Shown here in pieces: positions 33,280 to 44,419 of a stretch of 64,000 nt of DNA. The notes below the pieces were generated by a model, which worked only from the letters and a program-made list of their open reading frames with translations, made no database searches and was not told the DNA's origin. The translations under genes and the position numbers were made by a program. The stretch is from Sarcophilus harrisii (taxonomy: Eukaryota > Chordata > Mammalia > Dasyuromorphia > Dasyuridae), in the NCBI RefSeq assembly GCF_902635505.1, contig NC_045430.1:271511181-271575180 (forward strand), written 5' to 3'. The stretch's first letter is position 1, and each line of letters begins with the position of its first letter.

Positions 33280-36200
33280 GTCATTTCTTACAGAACAGTA
33301 ATATTCCATATTTATATACACAATTTATTCAGCATTCTCCAACTGATGGACATCCATTCAGTTTCAGTTTCTAGCACACAAAAGGGCTGCACAAACATTC
33401 GTGACATACAGGTCCCTTTCCTTCTTTATAATCTCTTTGGGATATACCAGTATAACACTGTGGATCAAAGGGTATGACAGTTTGATAATTTTTGAGCATA
33501 GTTCCAAACTACTCTCAAATGGTTGATTCGTTCACACTCCACCAACAATGAATCAGTGTCCAGTTTTCCCACATCCCTCCAATAATCATCATTATTTTTT
33601 CCTGTCATCTTAGCCAATCTGACAGGTGTGTAGTGGTATCTTAGAGTTGTCTTAATTTGCATTTCTCTGATTAATAATGACTTGGAGCATCTTTTCATGA
33701 CTAGAAATAGTTTCAATTTCTTCATCTGAGAATTGTCTGTTCATATCCTTTGACATTTTTCAATTGGAGAATGGCTTGATTTTTTATAAATTAGAGTTAA
33801 TTCTTCATATATTTTGAAATGAGGCCTTTATCAGAACCTTGACTGTAAAAAATATTTTCCAGTTTATTGCTTCCCTTCTAATCTTGTCTCATTAGTTTTG
33901 TTTGTACAAAAACTTTCAGTTTGATAATCGAAATTTCTATTTTGTGAATGTAATGATCTCTAGTTCTGCTTTGGTCATAAAAACCTTCCTTCACATGTCT
34001 GAGAGGTAAACTATCCTATGTTCCTCTATTATTAATATCTTATTTTTATGCCTAGGTCTAGACCATTTTGACCTTATCTTGGTGTACGCGTAAGTATGGA
34101 TCAATGCTTGTTTTGCATATTAGTTTCAATTTCCAGCAATTTTTATCAAACAGTAAGTTCTTATCCCAAAGCTGGGATCTTTGGCTTGTCAAAGACTAGG
34201 TTGCTATATTTTGTTGACTGTTTTATCCTTGAACCTATCTATTCCACTGATCAACAATATTTTAGCCAATACCTAAATAGTTTTGCTAACTGCTGCTCTA
34301 TAGTATAGTTTTAGATCTGGTAGCTTGGCCACCATCATTTGATTTTTTTTTATTAATTCCTTGAAATTCTTGACCTTTTGTTTTTCCATAGAACTTTGTT
34401 GTTATTTTTCTAGGTCATTAAAATAGTTTTTGGAGTCTGATTGGTATAGCGCTAAATAAATAGATTAGTTTAGGTAATATTGTCATCTTTATTATATTTG
34501 CTCGCCCTATCCAAGAGCATTTAATATTTTTCAATTGGTTAGATCAGACTTAATTTGTGTGAAAAGTGGTCTGTATTTTGCTCATAAAGTTTCTGATTTT
34601 CCTTGGCAGATAGATTCTAAATATTTTATATTATCAGTAGTTACTTTAAATGGAATTTCTTTGTAACTCTGACTGTTGGATTTGTTAGTGATATATAAGA
34701 ATGCTGATGACTTATGGGTTTATTTTATACACAGCAACTTGCTAAAGTTGTGGATTATTTCTAATAACTTTTAGCAGAATCTCTGGGGTTCTCTATATAC
34801 CATCATGTATCGGCAAAGAGTGATAATTGGCTTCCTCATTGTCTATTCTATTCCTTTAATCTCTTTCTCAGCTCTTATTATAGCTAGCTGTTTCTAATAC
34901 ATATTAAATAGTAACGGTGATAGTGGCAACCTTGTTTCACTCCAGATCTTTTGGAATGGCTGCAGTTTGTCTCCATTCATATGATGTTACTGATGGTTTT
35001 AAATAGATGCCTGATTATTTTAGGAAAGTCCATTATTCTATACTCTCAATGTTTTAATAGGAATGGATGTTGATTTTATCAAATGCTTTTCTGCATCTAT
35101 TGAGATGATCATATGGTTTTGTTAATTTGGTATTGACATGGCCAATTATATTGATAGTTTTCCTAATATTGAACCAGCCCTGCATTCTGTATAATCTACT
35201 TGATCATGTGTATTATCTTGGAGATGATTTTCTGTAGTCTTTTGCTATATCTTATTTAAGATTTTAGCATCAATATTCATTAGGAGATTTCTATAATTTT
35301 TTTCTCTGTTTTCAGCCTACCTGGTTTAGGTATCAGTACTATGTCTGTGTCATAGAAGGAATTTGGTAGGACTCTTCATTCCTATTTTATCAAATAATTT
35401 ATATAATTGGGGCCAATTGTTCTTTAAATGTTTGGTAAATTACATGTAAATCCATCTGGTCCTGGGATTTTTTTCTTAGGGAGTTGTTTAATTGCCTGTT
35501 CTATTTCTTTTCTGAAATGGGACTTTCAAGCAATTTACTTTTCCTTGTTAGTCTGGGAAGTCTGTATTTTGAGGTAGTCATCCATTTCACTTAGGTTATC
35601 AAATTTATTGGCATAAAGTTGAGCAAAATAACTCATTATTTCTCTAATTTTCTTCATTGGTGGAAAGTTCTCCTTTTCATTTTTAAGACTACTAATCTCA
35701 TTTTCCTCCCTCCTTTTCTAATCAGATTTACTAAAGGCTTATCTATTTTATTGGCTTTTTCATAGAAACCAACTCTAGTTTTATTAATTAGTTCAATAGT
35801 TTTTACTTTCAATATTTTTAATTTCTCCTTTTAATTTTAGAATTTCAATTTAGTATTTGATTGGGGTTTTAATTTGGTCTTTTTAGTTTTTAGTTGCAAG
35901 TCCCAATTCATTAATCTTTCTTTCTCTGTTTTATTCAAGTAAGCTCTAAGGATATAAAATTCCCTCTTATTACTGGTTTTGCTGCATCCCACAAATTTTG
36001 GTATGATGTCTCATCATTGTCATTATCTTGAGTGAAATTATTAATTGTATCTATAATTTGCTGCTTCACCCAATCATTCTTTAAGATGAGATTGTTTAGT
36101 TTCCAATTACTTTTGGTCTATTTCTAACTTTTGTTGAATGTAGTTTTTATTGCATCATGATCTGAAAAGAAAGCATTTACTATTTCTGCTTTCTTGCATT

Positions 36201-36900
36201 TAATTTTGAGGTCTTTATGTCCTAATATATGGTCAATTTTGAATAGGTTCCATGAACTGCTGAGAAGAAAGTATATTTCTTCTTCTATCTCCATTCTTTC
36301 CAAAGATCCAACATACCTAATTTTTCTAATATTATATTTACTTTTTAATTTCTTTCTTATTTGTTTTGTGGTTTGATTTGTTAATTCTGAGAGTGCAAGT
36401 TGAGATCTCCTACTATTACAGTTTTGTTGTCTATTTCTTCTTGGCAACTCTCTTAACTTCTCCTTTAGGAAGTGAGTGCCATACCACTTGGTGCATATAT
36501 GTTTAATATTGATATTGCTTCGTTGTTTATGTTACCTTTAGCAGGATGTAGTTTCCTTCTTATCTCTTTTAATTAGATCAATTTTATTCTTGCTTGATCT
36601 GAGATAAGGATGGCTACTCCTGGCTTTTTTGATTCACTAACATATAGATTTTGCTCAGCCTTTTACCTTTACTCTATATGTATCCCCTGCTTTAAATGTG
36701 TTTTGTAAACAACATTTGTAGGGTTCTGACTTTTGATCCAGTCTGCTATCTGCCTCTCTTATGGGGAGTTCATCCATTATTTACGTTAGAATTACTAAAT
36801 CTGTATTTCTGCCATCCTAATAACCCTAGATTGTGCTTTACTTATTCTTGCCTCCCAACCCTCTTTCCCCTTTTAAACTTATGTATCCTCTTGTATACAG
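33280..36900 (-). pseudogene. Broken LINE-1 ORF2 (endonuclease, reverse transcriptase, C-terminal domain)
   Basis: The minus-strand frames give recognisable L1 ORF2 blocks. The endonuclease end occurs at 36124-36447 (FKIDHILGHK and FSDHDAIKTTF, matching the SKIDHI..SDH signature). A C-terminal block [19 protein letters not shown], matching the L1 motif after the RT domain, occurs at 33465-33725. The intervening RT region matches the copy at 17660-18600. Many small gaps break the frame. ORF2 would normally encode about 1,270 residues with endonuclease, RT and a cysteine-rich segment. Confidence 0.85.
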
Positions 36901-37340
36901 ATACTTATCCTCTTTAAATCCCTCCCTCCCTTGAGTCTTTCCTTCCTTCCTTCTTACTCTTTTCTTTCCTTTCCTCTCCCCTGTTTTTAGAGGCGAGAGA
37001 GATTTTCTAAAACAAATGTCATTATTTTTCCTTGAGCTAACTCTGATGAGAGTAAGATTCACACAATGTTCCTCCCTCTCTAAATTCCTCAGATATGATA
37101 AGTTTCTTAGCCTCTTGTGGATGGTTCCTCTTTATCCCTCCTTCCCACCTTATTCTGCCATCATCCTTTCCATATCTACTTCCTTTTATGTTATATCAGT
37201 ACTATCAAATTTAATGTATTTTTGTATATCACAACAGAAATACAATTTCAAGATTATTTTTACCTTTTCTGCATCTCTTGAGTTCTATTCTTGAGATCAA
37301 ATTTTGTTTAGTTCTGGTTTTTCTTCAGAAACAAATGGAA

Positions 37341-38340
37341 TTATTTGTTTCTATTAAACTCCATCTTCTTCCTGGAAGAAAATGTCAGCTTAGTGGGTAG
37401 TTTATTCTGGCTGCATCCCAAGTTCTTGTGCCTTTCGAATATCATATTCAGGCCCTTTCTTTCCTTTAATGTAGAGGCAGCCAGATCTTGGGTGATCCTT
37501 ATTGTGGACCTCGGTTTTAAATGGTTTTTTTTGGCTGCTTGTAAAATTTTTTCCTTAATCTGATAGTTCTGAAATTTTGCCACAATATTCCTTGGGGTTT
37601 TATTTTAGGTTTTCAGAAGGTGTCGATGAATTCTTTCAATGCCTATTTTACCTTCTGATTCTATTACATCTGGCAGTTCTCTTGATGATTTCTTGTAAAA
37701 TAGTATCTAGTCTTTTTTCATCATAGTTTTCGAAAGTCCAATAATCCTCAGATTATCTCCCCTGGATCTATTTTCCACGTCTGTCATTTTAGTAGATAAT
37801 TCATGGTTTTTCCAGTTTGTCATTTTTTGGTTTTGCTTATTGATTTTGCTGTCTCAATGCATCATTAGTTTCAATTTGTTCAGTTCTAATTTTAAAGAAT
37901 TATTTTCTTTCATTAGCTTTTTTACTTCTTTCTGTATATGTCAATTGAGTTTTGAATGTATTGTTTTGGTCTGTGGAATTTTTTCCATTTCACTAATTTT
38001 TTTAGTGTTATTTTTCCAATTCACAGATCCTACTTTCTTGCGTGTTCTTTGTCTTTTCCAATTCACGGATCTCTACTTTCTTTAGAATTTTTGTCTTTTC
38101 AATTCATAAATCCTACTTTCTAGTGAATTCTTTATTTTTTCCAATTCACACTTACTTTCCTGAGATTTTTTTATTTTTTCAATTCACCAATTTGTTTCCT
38201 GCACTTCCTGGGAATTTTTTAACTTTTCCAATTATTTCAGGAGTTGTTGTCTCTTGTAGGTTCTTCTTTCTTCCCCATTTATTTCTAATCTCTTTGAGAC
38301 TTTTAATGGTTCTCTTCTATGAGAGCATTATGTAAAGGAG
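37341..38340 (-). pseudogene. Broken LINE-1 ORF1 (coiled coil plus nucleic-acid-binding C-terminal domain)
   Basis: At 37341-37583 the minus strand encodes KEKILQAAKKNHL ... RITQDLAASTLKERKG ... KLTFSSRKKMEF, which is the ORF1p C-terminal domain (human form: KEKMLRAAREKG, LTADLSAETLQARR, PAKLSFISEG). Upstream, at 37800-38340, is the coiled-coil region with Leu/Glu/Lys-rich repeats. ORF1p is the RNA-binding trimer that coats L1 RNA. The reading frame is no longer continuous. Confidence 0.85.
37983..38190 (-). repeat. 42-bp tandem repeats in the L1 ORF1 coiled coil
   Basis: On the + strand the block TTTTCCAATTCAC recurs with its CAATTC core at about 38017, 38059, 38100, 38142 and 38180, followed each time by a form of GATCCTACTTTCTT. 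The undamaged spacing is 42 bases, that is 14 residues or two heptads on the minus-strand protein (a repeated RELEKTKN-like unit). A weaker unit precedes it near 37985. Confidence 0.8.
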
Positions 38341-39153
38341 GACAGTCTGATGCATTTTTGCTGTTTGAGGTCTCTTCAGGTTTGCTGACCTGCTCTTTTT
38401 CTGTATAGAAGCTGTCGATTGTTCTTTTCATCTTTTATTCATGTTTAAAGCCTTTAGGTAGGTCTCTAGGCAAGGTGGCCCTCTGCAGAGCAGGGAAAGA
38501 TGTAAACCGATTCGCCCGAGGTATGGGAGTGTCTGGTGAGAGTTTTCCTTCCCCAACAGGAAGTGGATTCAGCACTGGCCGAGCTATCAAACGCTTAGTA
38601 GGGCTGAGGGATTATCGATTGCCCTCGGCTAGAGACTAGTGGTGAAAGTGTCACCGCCAGGCCGGAGCCTCTTGTGGGACTGTGAGTATTAGCAGCTGAG
38701 CTCAGACTGCAGAACGCAGACAGCCACAAACTCTGCCCATGTCTCTGCCTGATGCAAATCGGCCCTGAAAAGCTTTCTATGGCCCCAAGCCGAGCTCCCC
38801 ACTCGCGCAGATTGAGGCTAACCCGGCTGCGTCCTCCTGCCGCAGGATCACAACTGCCCCAAGGAAAGCTCCTTACTGGGTTGGGGCTGAGCTTGTGCTG
38901 AGATCTGTGCCTCACCCTGGGTTTGAGACTCTCCTGGAACCTACTTTTCTCCCAGTCTCCTGATCTCCCCTGGCCCCGAACCAACCTTTTGGCAGACTGC
39001 AGATTTTCTTCGGCCGGTGAGTTGTTTACTTCTATCTTTCCGAATTGTAGCAGTCAAGACTATTTTTGAGGCTCGATATAATATTGATAAAGAGGGTAAG
39101 AGAAGAGCTTAGAAAGACGCGTGTGTCTTCTCCGCCATCTTGGCTCCGCCTCC
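38340..39153 (-). promoter_or_regulatory. LINE-1 5' UTR with YY1-like motif
   Basis: This is GC-richer sequence at the 5' end of the full L1, beginning on the minus strand with GGAGCCAAGATGGCGGAG. CAAGATGGCGG is a YY1 core, and human L1 5' UTRs start with a similar GGAGCCAAGATGGC. In human L1, YY1 directs accurate start-site choice; the same role here is inference. A similar 5' end is seen at 45405 and, decayed, at 55185. Confidence 0.75.
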
Positions 39154-39174
39154 GACACAGTCTAAAGTAGTGTC

Positions 39175-39480
39175 AGGAGGGAAACTGGCAAGACCAGAGT
39201 TCAAATCCCACCTGGGACACTTTCCCAGGATCATATAACATCAGGCATCTGGATGGAGCAAGGGATGGACAATGGACCTGGATTTAGGTTGAAATCCTCT
39301 TTCAAACATATACTTGGTCAAATCGTCTAATATCTGTCTGCCTCACTTTCCTCATCTGTACAGTGAGTAATAGCATCTGCTTTCCAAAGGATAAAATGAG
39401 AGAATGTGTCAGATGTTTCACAAACATTAAAACATCACGTGAATGCTCACTATTGCTATTATTTAAAATAGGGAAAAATA
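39175..39480 (+). repeat. Two SINE fragments
   Basis: AGACCAGAGTTCAAATCCCA (39195) and the longer CTGCCTCACTTTCCTCATCT with TGTCAGATGTTTCACAAACA and CACTATTGCTATTAT (39240-39470) are visible. Confidence 0.7.
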
Positions 39481-40210
39481 CTCTATTTACCCCAAAGCTT
39501 TTATGGCTATAAAGCATTTTTATGAACCAAAGTAGCGATACAGCATCATAATAAAAATAATTATTGTGTGGTCCACTTGGCCAAGAGGCTCTACATACTT
39601 GAGTAGGGGGAAAAATGGCATTTAATTACTAAGCCATTATAAGTGACATTTGAAAGATCATGGAGACAGGAATATTTCATAAGATTGGAGGATTTTTTAT
39701 TTATTTATCTTTAAAGAAAGAGAATAATCAGGAAAACTATAAAGCAGAGTTCTTGATTTCACTTTCTGGGGAAAATCTAGAAAGGGCAGTATTGATTAGA
39801 AAAGGTCAAGATGGCCTTGTCAATAAAGGTCCTGCCCCACCAACCTTATTGCTTTATTTGACAGGGTTATTAAACTAGTAGATGAAGGTAATATCACGGC
39901 TATGGTTGAGCTAGCTTTTAGGAAAGCTTTTGAAAGAAATCTCTTCTTCTCAGGAAGACATGGAGAGATGGGGATTGGATGATAATACAATCGGAGGAAT
40001 TCAGAATTGGTTGGCCAAAGCCACTCCAAGAGTGGTGGTTGATGACTCAACGTCACTGAGGTGGAAAGTCTCCAGAAAACTGCCCCAGCGATCTATGGTG
40101 TGCCGTGTGCCAACTAACGTTTCTGGGGGATATCTAACACTGTTGCATTGGGCTAAAATCGGGCTCCAAAGTCAGGTTCCAAAAGGATCAGCCGAGCATG
40201 AGTAATGATC
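39480..40210. other. Unique intergenic sequence
   Basis: No repeat was recognised. Open frames of about 70-90 codons occur on both strands without a domain. Confidence 0.4.
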
Positions 40211-40214
40211 ACTG

Positions 40215-40495
40215 AGTAGAATCCTGGTCCTGGATTCAGAGACTCTGAGCTCAAATGCAGTCTTGGACACTTCCTAACTCTGTGTCCCTGGGCTCAACCA
40301 CTTAACCACTATCTGACTTAACTTTCTCACTTGTTTAAAAAATATAATAATATTTTATAATATTAATATATAATATAATAATAATACCACCCATCTCCCA
40401 TGATTATGAACATAGTGAGATATTATTTGTAAAACTCTTTGCAAACCATAGAGTGCTATAAAAATTCTAACTATTAACTATTTTAATTCTAGTTA
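40215..40495 (+). repeat. THER-type SINE with AT expansion
   Basis: CTGAGCTCAAATGCAGTCTT, CCTGGGCTCAACCACTTAAC, then an ATAATATTA-rich insertion at 40340-40390 and the tail CTCTTTGCAAACCATAGAGT. Confidence 0.7.
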
Positions 40496-40499
40496 TTTT

Positions 40500-41890
40500 A
40501 GATAAAATTCTAGGCTATGATTATTAGAGATAATAAATGTAAAATCTTGTACTTGGGTATAAATTAGTTTTACAAGTAAAAGATAAAGGAGACAGTGACA
40601 TATCAATTGTTCTGGAAAAATATAGTTTTAGGGGACTATAGAGTGAGACACCAGAAAATCTAATACCGTACCATGTGTTCACTTCAGCATCTAGATCAGC
40701 AGCCCCAGAAGAATACCAGAATTGTACCACCATCATCCTCTCGTCCCATATCTTTCAGCCATCAGCTTCCCTGTTATTACTGTACAGCTTAGAATATTGA
40801 TTGTCATAAGAAATGATCCCCTATCTCTAAGAGACCATTTTAATTAAAGTCCTGGTTCCTATATCTTCTCTGGATAAATAGGTAACCACTAGACAGGTGG
40901 AGAATTATTCCATTTCCTTTCTTTAAAAAGTCTAGGAGAATAAACTTATTATAAAAAAAAAAACTTTAAAGTACTTTAGGGTTTATCCTATATGAATATA
41001 ATTATAAATATTGATGGATGACATAGAAATATACTTTGACAGTATATTTCCATATATACATTATATATTTCTTTGTATATACATGACATATCTATGACAT
41101 AAAATTATATAACAATGATGACTTCTAAAATGCTTCAGAGTTTATTAAATATATTAATATACAACTCACATGTATATTATGAATATTAAAGTTTGATATG
41201 TAGCAAAATAACTAAATGTTATTTATATAAATCATGATAAAAGTTGACTTCTAAAGTGCTCAGTTTGTCAAATGCTTTCAAGCATCATTTCTCTTGAGCC
41301 GGTAGGATGGATAACTCACGTTCTCTCCCATTTTCCAGATGAGGAAGCAAGCTTAGAATAGTAAGTAAGGAGAATTTCTCATGGACTCTCTATTTTAACC
41401 AGGGTGTCTGTCCCAGGCCCTGAACCAGATGATCTCCGGCAGGGGCAGCAGTGGGAGGGAGGTCATTCTAATTCGGTTCAAGTTTAGATTTGGGTGTCTA
41501 GAATTGAACCAAAATTTCTCCCACACAGCCTGGCATGGGGGCATTTTCTAGTTCCAGGTAGCCCAGGCTACTCTGATTCTAATTCATAAATATACTTGCT
41601 GGAGTGTCTTTTTGTATAGTATAACGGGGTTGAGGAAGATAAATCTGGTTTTAATATCAAAGGGAAAAAAATCTTAAAGGGGGGAAATCTGAAATGTGAA
41701 TCCTGGGAAATCTGAAATGTCCTTCTCATGAAGGAAGAAAAGAAAATTATCCAGAAAATTAAAGGGAATTAAAAAGCAGCTTTGGGGGCAAGCTTTGTTC
41801 TGCTTGGCCCGTGGGGTCAGAGCTAAGAGTTATGGGTAAGGAGATAGGGAGTGGCAAGTTTAGAGTTAACAAACTGAAATGAGGGCCCTT
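40500..41890. other. AT-rich unique sequence
   Basis: A 41000-41230 stretch is very AT-rich (ATATACAT/TATATTA). A SINE-like phrase TCCAGATGAGGAAGCAAGC lies near 41336. No gene was seen. Confidence 0.4.
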
Positions 41891-41899
41891 AGGGAGCAC

Positions 41900-42120
41900 T
41901 GTAAAGCCCAGAGCACTGGGCTTGGAATTGGGAAGGTTCAACTTCATGAGTTCCAATCTGACTTCAGATACTTCCTAGATGTGTGACCCTGAGAAGTTGC
42001 CTTACCCTGTTTCCCTCAGTTTCCTCATCTGTAAAAATGAGCTGGAAAAGGAAACGCCAAAAATTCTAGTCCTTGTCAAGAAAACCCCAAACTGGGTCAC
42101 TACTAAATGACAAAACTCCA
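41900..42120 (+). repeat. MAR1-type SINE
   Basis: GTTCCAATCTGACTTCAGAT, CCTCAGTTTCCTCATCTGTA, GAGCTGGAAAAGGAAACG and CAAGAAAACCCCAAACTGGG are in sense order. Confidence 0.88.
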
Positions 42121-42530
42121 GCTAGTGGAGCTCAAATGCAAACATGTCTCTGTGGCTCCGTGTGTTGATTCAGAAACCACAAATTAACGTTTTCTGCGTG
42201 GCACAAATTTGTCCATTTTGTCAGCTATTTCCCAATTACATTTAATCTGGTTCGGGCCGGCTGGGAATTCTGTAGCAAGTTAGGAACCGTAAGGCCTTTT
42301 CCCAATCGGGAATGCTTGAGGAGGCAACAGGTTCTCCCCTGACTCCTTCCAGCCAAGGCTGGGTGACCATGTGCTAGGCCAGATGGTCTCTGTGGGCCCT
42401 TCCAAGTCCAGGACTCGCATGTCAGTTATGTGAAGAAGCAAAGGACAGCAGGAGGCATCCAACTCCATTTGAATAGGTACGAAGTACCAGTTCTCTCCTC
42501 AGAACCGAGGAGACGGGCAGCCCTTGGGGT
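42120..42530. other. Unique intergenic sequence
   Basis: Nothing that I can name. Confidence 0.4.
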
Positions 42531-42544
42531 GGTTATGAATTATT

Positions 42545-42770
42545 TTTAAGTCTTCATGCCCCCAATGGAGGTTTCCTTGGCAGAGATTCTGGACTGGTGG
42601 TTTGCCATTTCCTTCTTTAGCCTATTTTATAGATGAGGAAACCGAGGCAAACAAGGTGAAGTGACTTGGCCAGGATCATACAGCAAGTTTCTGAGACCAC
42701 ACTTACACGCAAATGAATCTTCCTCATCTCAGTCCTGACATTATCTATTGTACCATTCAGACACTTATTA
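42545..42770 (-). repeat. MAR1-type SINE, antisense
   Basis: AGGTTTCCTTGGCAGAGATT, TTTGCCATTTCCTTCTTTAG, ATAGATGAGGAAACCGAGGC and CCAGGATCATACAGCAAGTT. An L2-like tail (CACTTATTAAGCACCCACTG) follows. Confidence 0.85.
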
Positions 42771-42999
42771 AGCACCCACTGTGTGCAGGATGTTGGAAAA
42801 AACAATCCATCAACAAACCTGTATTTGCAACAGACACTAGCTAAGCATCAACCAAGCAAAGATAGGAGCTCCATCTAGATATCCAAGGCATAAGGAGCTC
42901 CTTGGTGAGGAAACTCCTATCACTAGTGCTGATTGACAACTTCTCAGCAATGTCAAGTCAGCTAGTTGGTACAGGGGACAATAATCACTGTCATTCCTA

Positions 43000-43224
43000 T
43001 AGTGCCTGCCAGGTGCAAGGGTAAGTGCTTTACACTTATTAGATCATTTGATCCTCAATCGCCCTAGGAGGAGGTGCTATTGTTATCACCATTTTACAGG
43101 TAGGCAAAGGACCTCAGTGACTTGTCCCAAGCCATATATCTCATAGGTGTTTAAGGCTGGATTTGCATTCGGGTCCACCTGACTTCATGCCTAGCACTTG
43201 TTCATTGTGGCTCTTCTTAATCAT
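43000..43224 (-). repeat. MIR-type SINE, antisense
   Basis: AAGTGCTTTACACTTATTAG, GATCCTCAATCGCCCTAGGA, CCATTTTACAGGTAGGCAAA and TGACTTGTCCCAAGCC. Confidence 0.8.
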
Positions 43225-43239
43225 AAAGACCCGAGTTCA

Positions 43240-43932
43240 TATGCCCAAAGGTCCATCAAACTGTGCGCACCTTTTGGTCCAGCAATGTTTCTACCTGGGT
43301 TGTATTTTAGAAAGGAGGGAAAGGGGCCCACATGTGCAAAGCTGTTTGGGCAGCCCTTTGTGTAGTGGCCAGAAACTGGAAACTGAATAGATGCTCATCA
43401 GTTTGAGAGTGGCTGAATAAATTGTGGTATATGAATATTATTGTTAAGAAATGACCAACAGGAGGATTTCAGAGGCCTGGAGAGACTTACAGGAACTGAT
43501 GCTGAGTAAAATGAGCAGGACCAGAAGATCATTATATACTTCAACAACAATACTCGATGATGATCAATTCTGATGGACCTGGCCATCTTCAACAAGGATA
43601 TAATTCTGGCCAATCCAATGATCTTGTGATGGAGAGAGCCGTTTACCCAGAGAGAGACTGTGGGAGCCGAGTGGTTCACAGCATAGCCCTCTCACTCTTT
43701 TTGTTTGCTTGCATTTTTTCTTATCTTTTTCCTTTTTGATCTGATTTCTTTTGCAGCATGATAATTGTGGAAATTTGTAAAGAAGAATTGCCCATGGTTG
43801 ACCTATATTGGGTCACTGGCTTCTAGGGGAGGGGATGGGTGGAAGGGAGGGAAAAAATTAGAACACAGGGTTTTGTACAGGGGAATATCAAATTATCCAT
43901 GTACATACTTTGAAAATAAAAAGCTGTAATTA
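43240..43932 (+). mobile_element. 5'-truncated LINE-1 with TSD
   Basis: AAAGACCCGAGTTCA is at 43225-43239 and 43933-43947. The body runs from the ORF2 C-terminus (CTTTTGGTCCAGCAATGTT) through GGAACTGATGCTGAGTAAAA to 3' UTR GGAATATCAAATTATCCATG and AAATAAAAAGCTGTAATT. The target CCCGAGTTCAAA is itself a SINE B-box-like phrase, so the L1 probably landed in a SINE. Confidence 0.92.
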
Positions 43933-44129
43933 AAAGACCCGAGTTCAAACGTGGTCTCAGAGCCTTGTTGGCTATGAAAGTGATCTGTGATCATATATCC
44001 TTCATCCCCAAATAAGATTGTTACCCATTACCCAATCCATCTTGTACATTAAATATGTCCTTGACTTACCTCTTGGGAATCCTAAGAGATGCAGTTCTTG
44101 CTATAATTATCACCTTTGCCAAAATGTTG

Positions 44130-44360
44130 GGGTGGAGGGTAGCAATGGAGCGCACAGAGGACATGGCCGGAGGCAGAAAATGCTGAACTCTACCTCTAGC
44201 ACCAACTAGCTGGGCGACGCTGGGCAAGTCACTTGGGCCCATTTTACAGATGAAGTAACTGAGACAGGCAAGGTTAATAACATCTACCTCCCCTAGGAGT
44301 GCTGTGAAGATCCAGTGAGATAATGATGGTAAAGTAATCACATAGTAAACACCTCCATTA
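44130..44360 (+). repeat. SINE, diverged
   Basis: CTAGCTGGGCGACGCTGGGC, AAGTCACTTGGGCCCATTTT and GTGAGATAATGATGGTAAAG are visible. Confidence 0.65.
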
Positions 44361-44419
44361 GTGCCTGCTCCCCTGTGGACCCCTGAGATGCCTGGTCATC
44401 CCTGGAGATCTGGGACTTC

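Larger units (their letters stand above)
32763..39153 (-). mobile_element. Complete-length LINE-1, antisense, flanked by 14-bp TSD
   Basis: A direct repeat GACACAGTCTAAAG is present at 32749-32762 and 39154-39167, immediately outside a 29-base poly-T (the L1 poly-A tail on the minus strand) and an L1 5' end beginning near GGCGGAGCCAAGATGGCGGA. Between them, reading on the minus strand, lie 5' UTR (about 39153-38340), ORF1 (about 38340-37341), inter-ORF region, ORF2 (about 36900-33280) and 3' UTR. The length of 6.39 kb is normal for a full LINE-1. Both ORFs carry many frame breaks, so the element is not active. The near-perfect TSD implies a fairly recent insertion. Confidence 0.95.
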
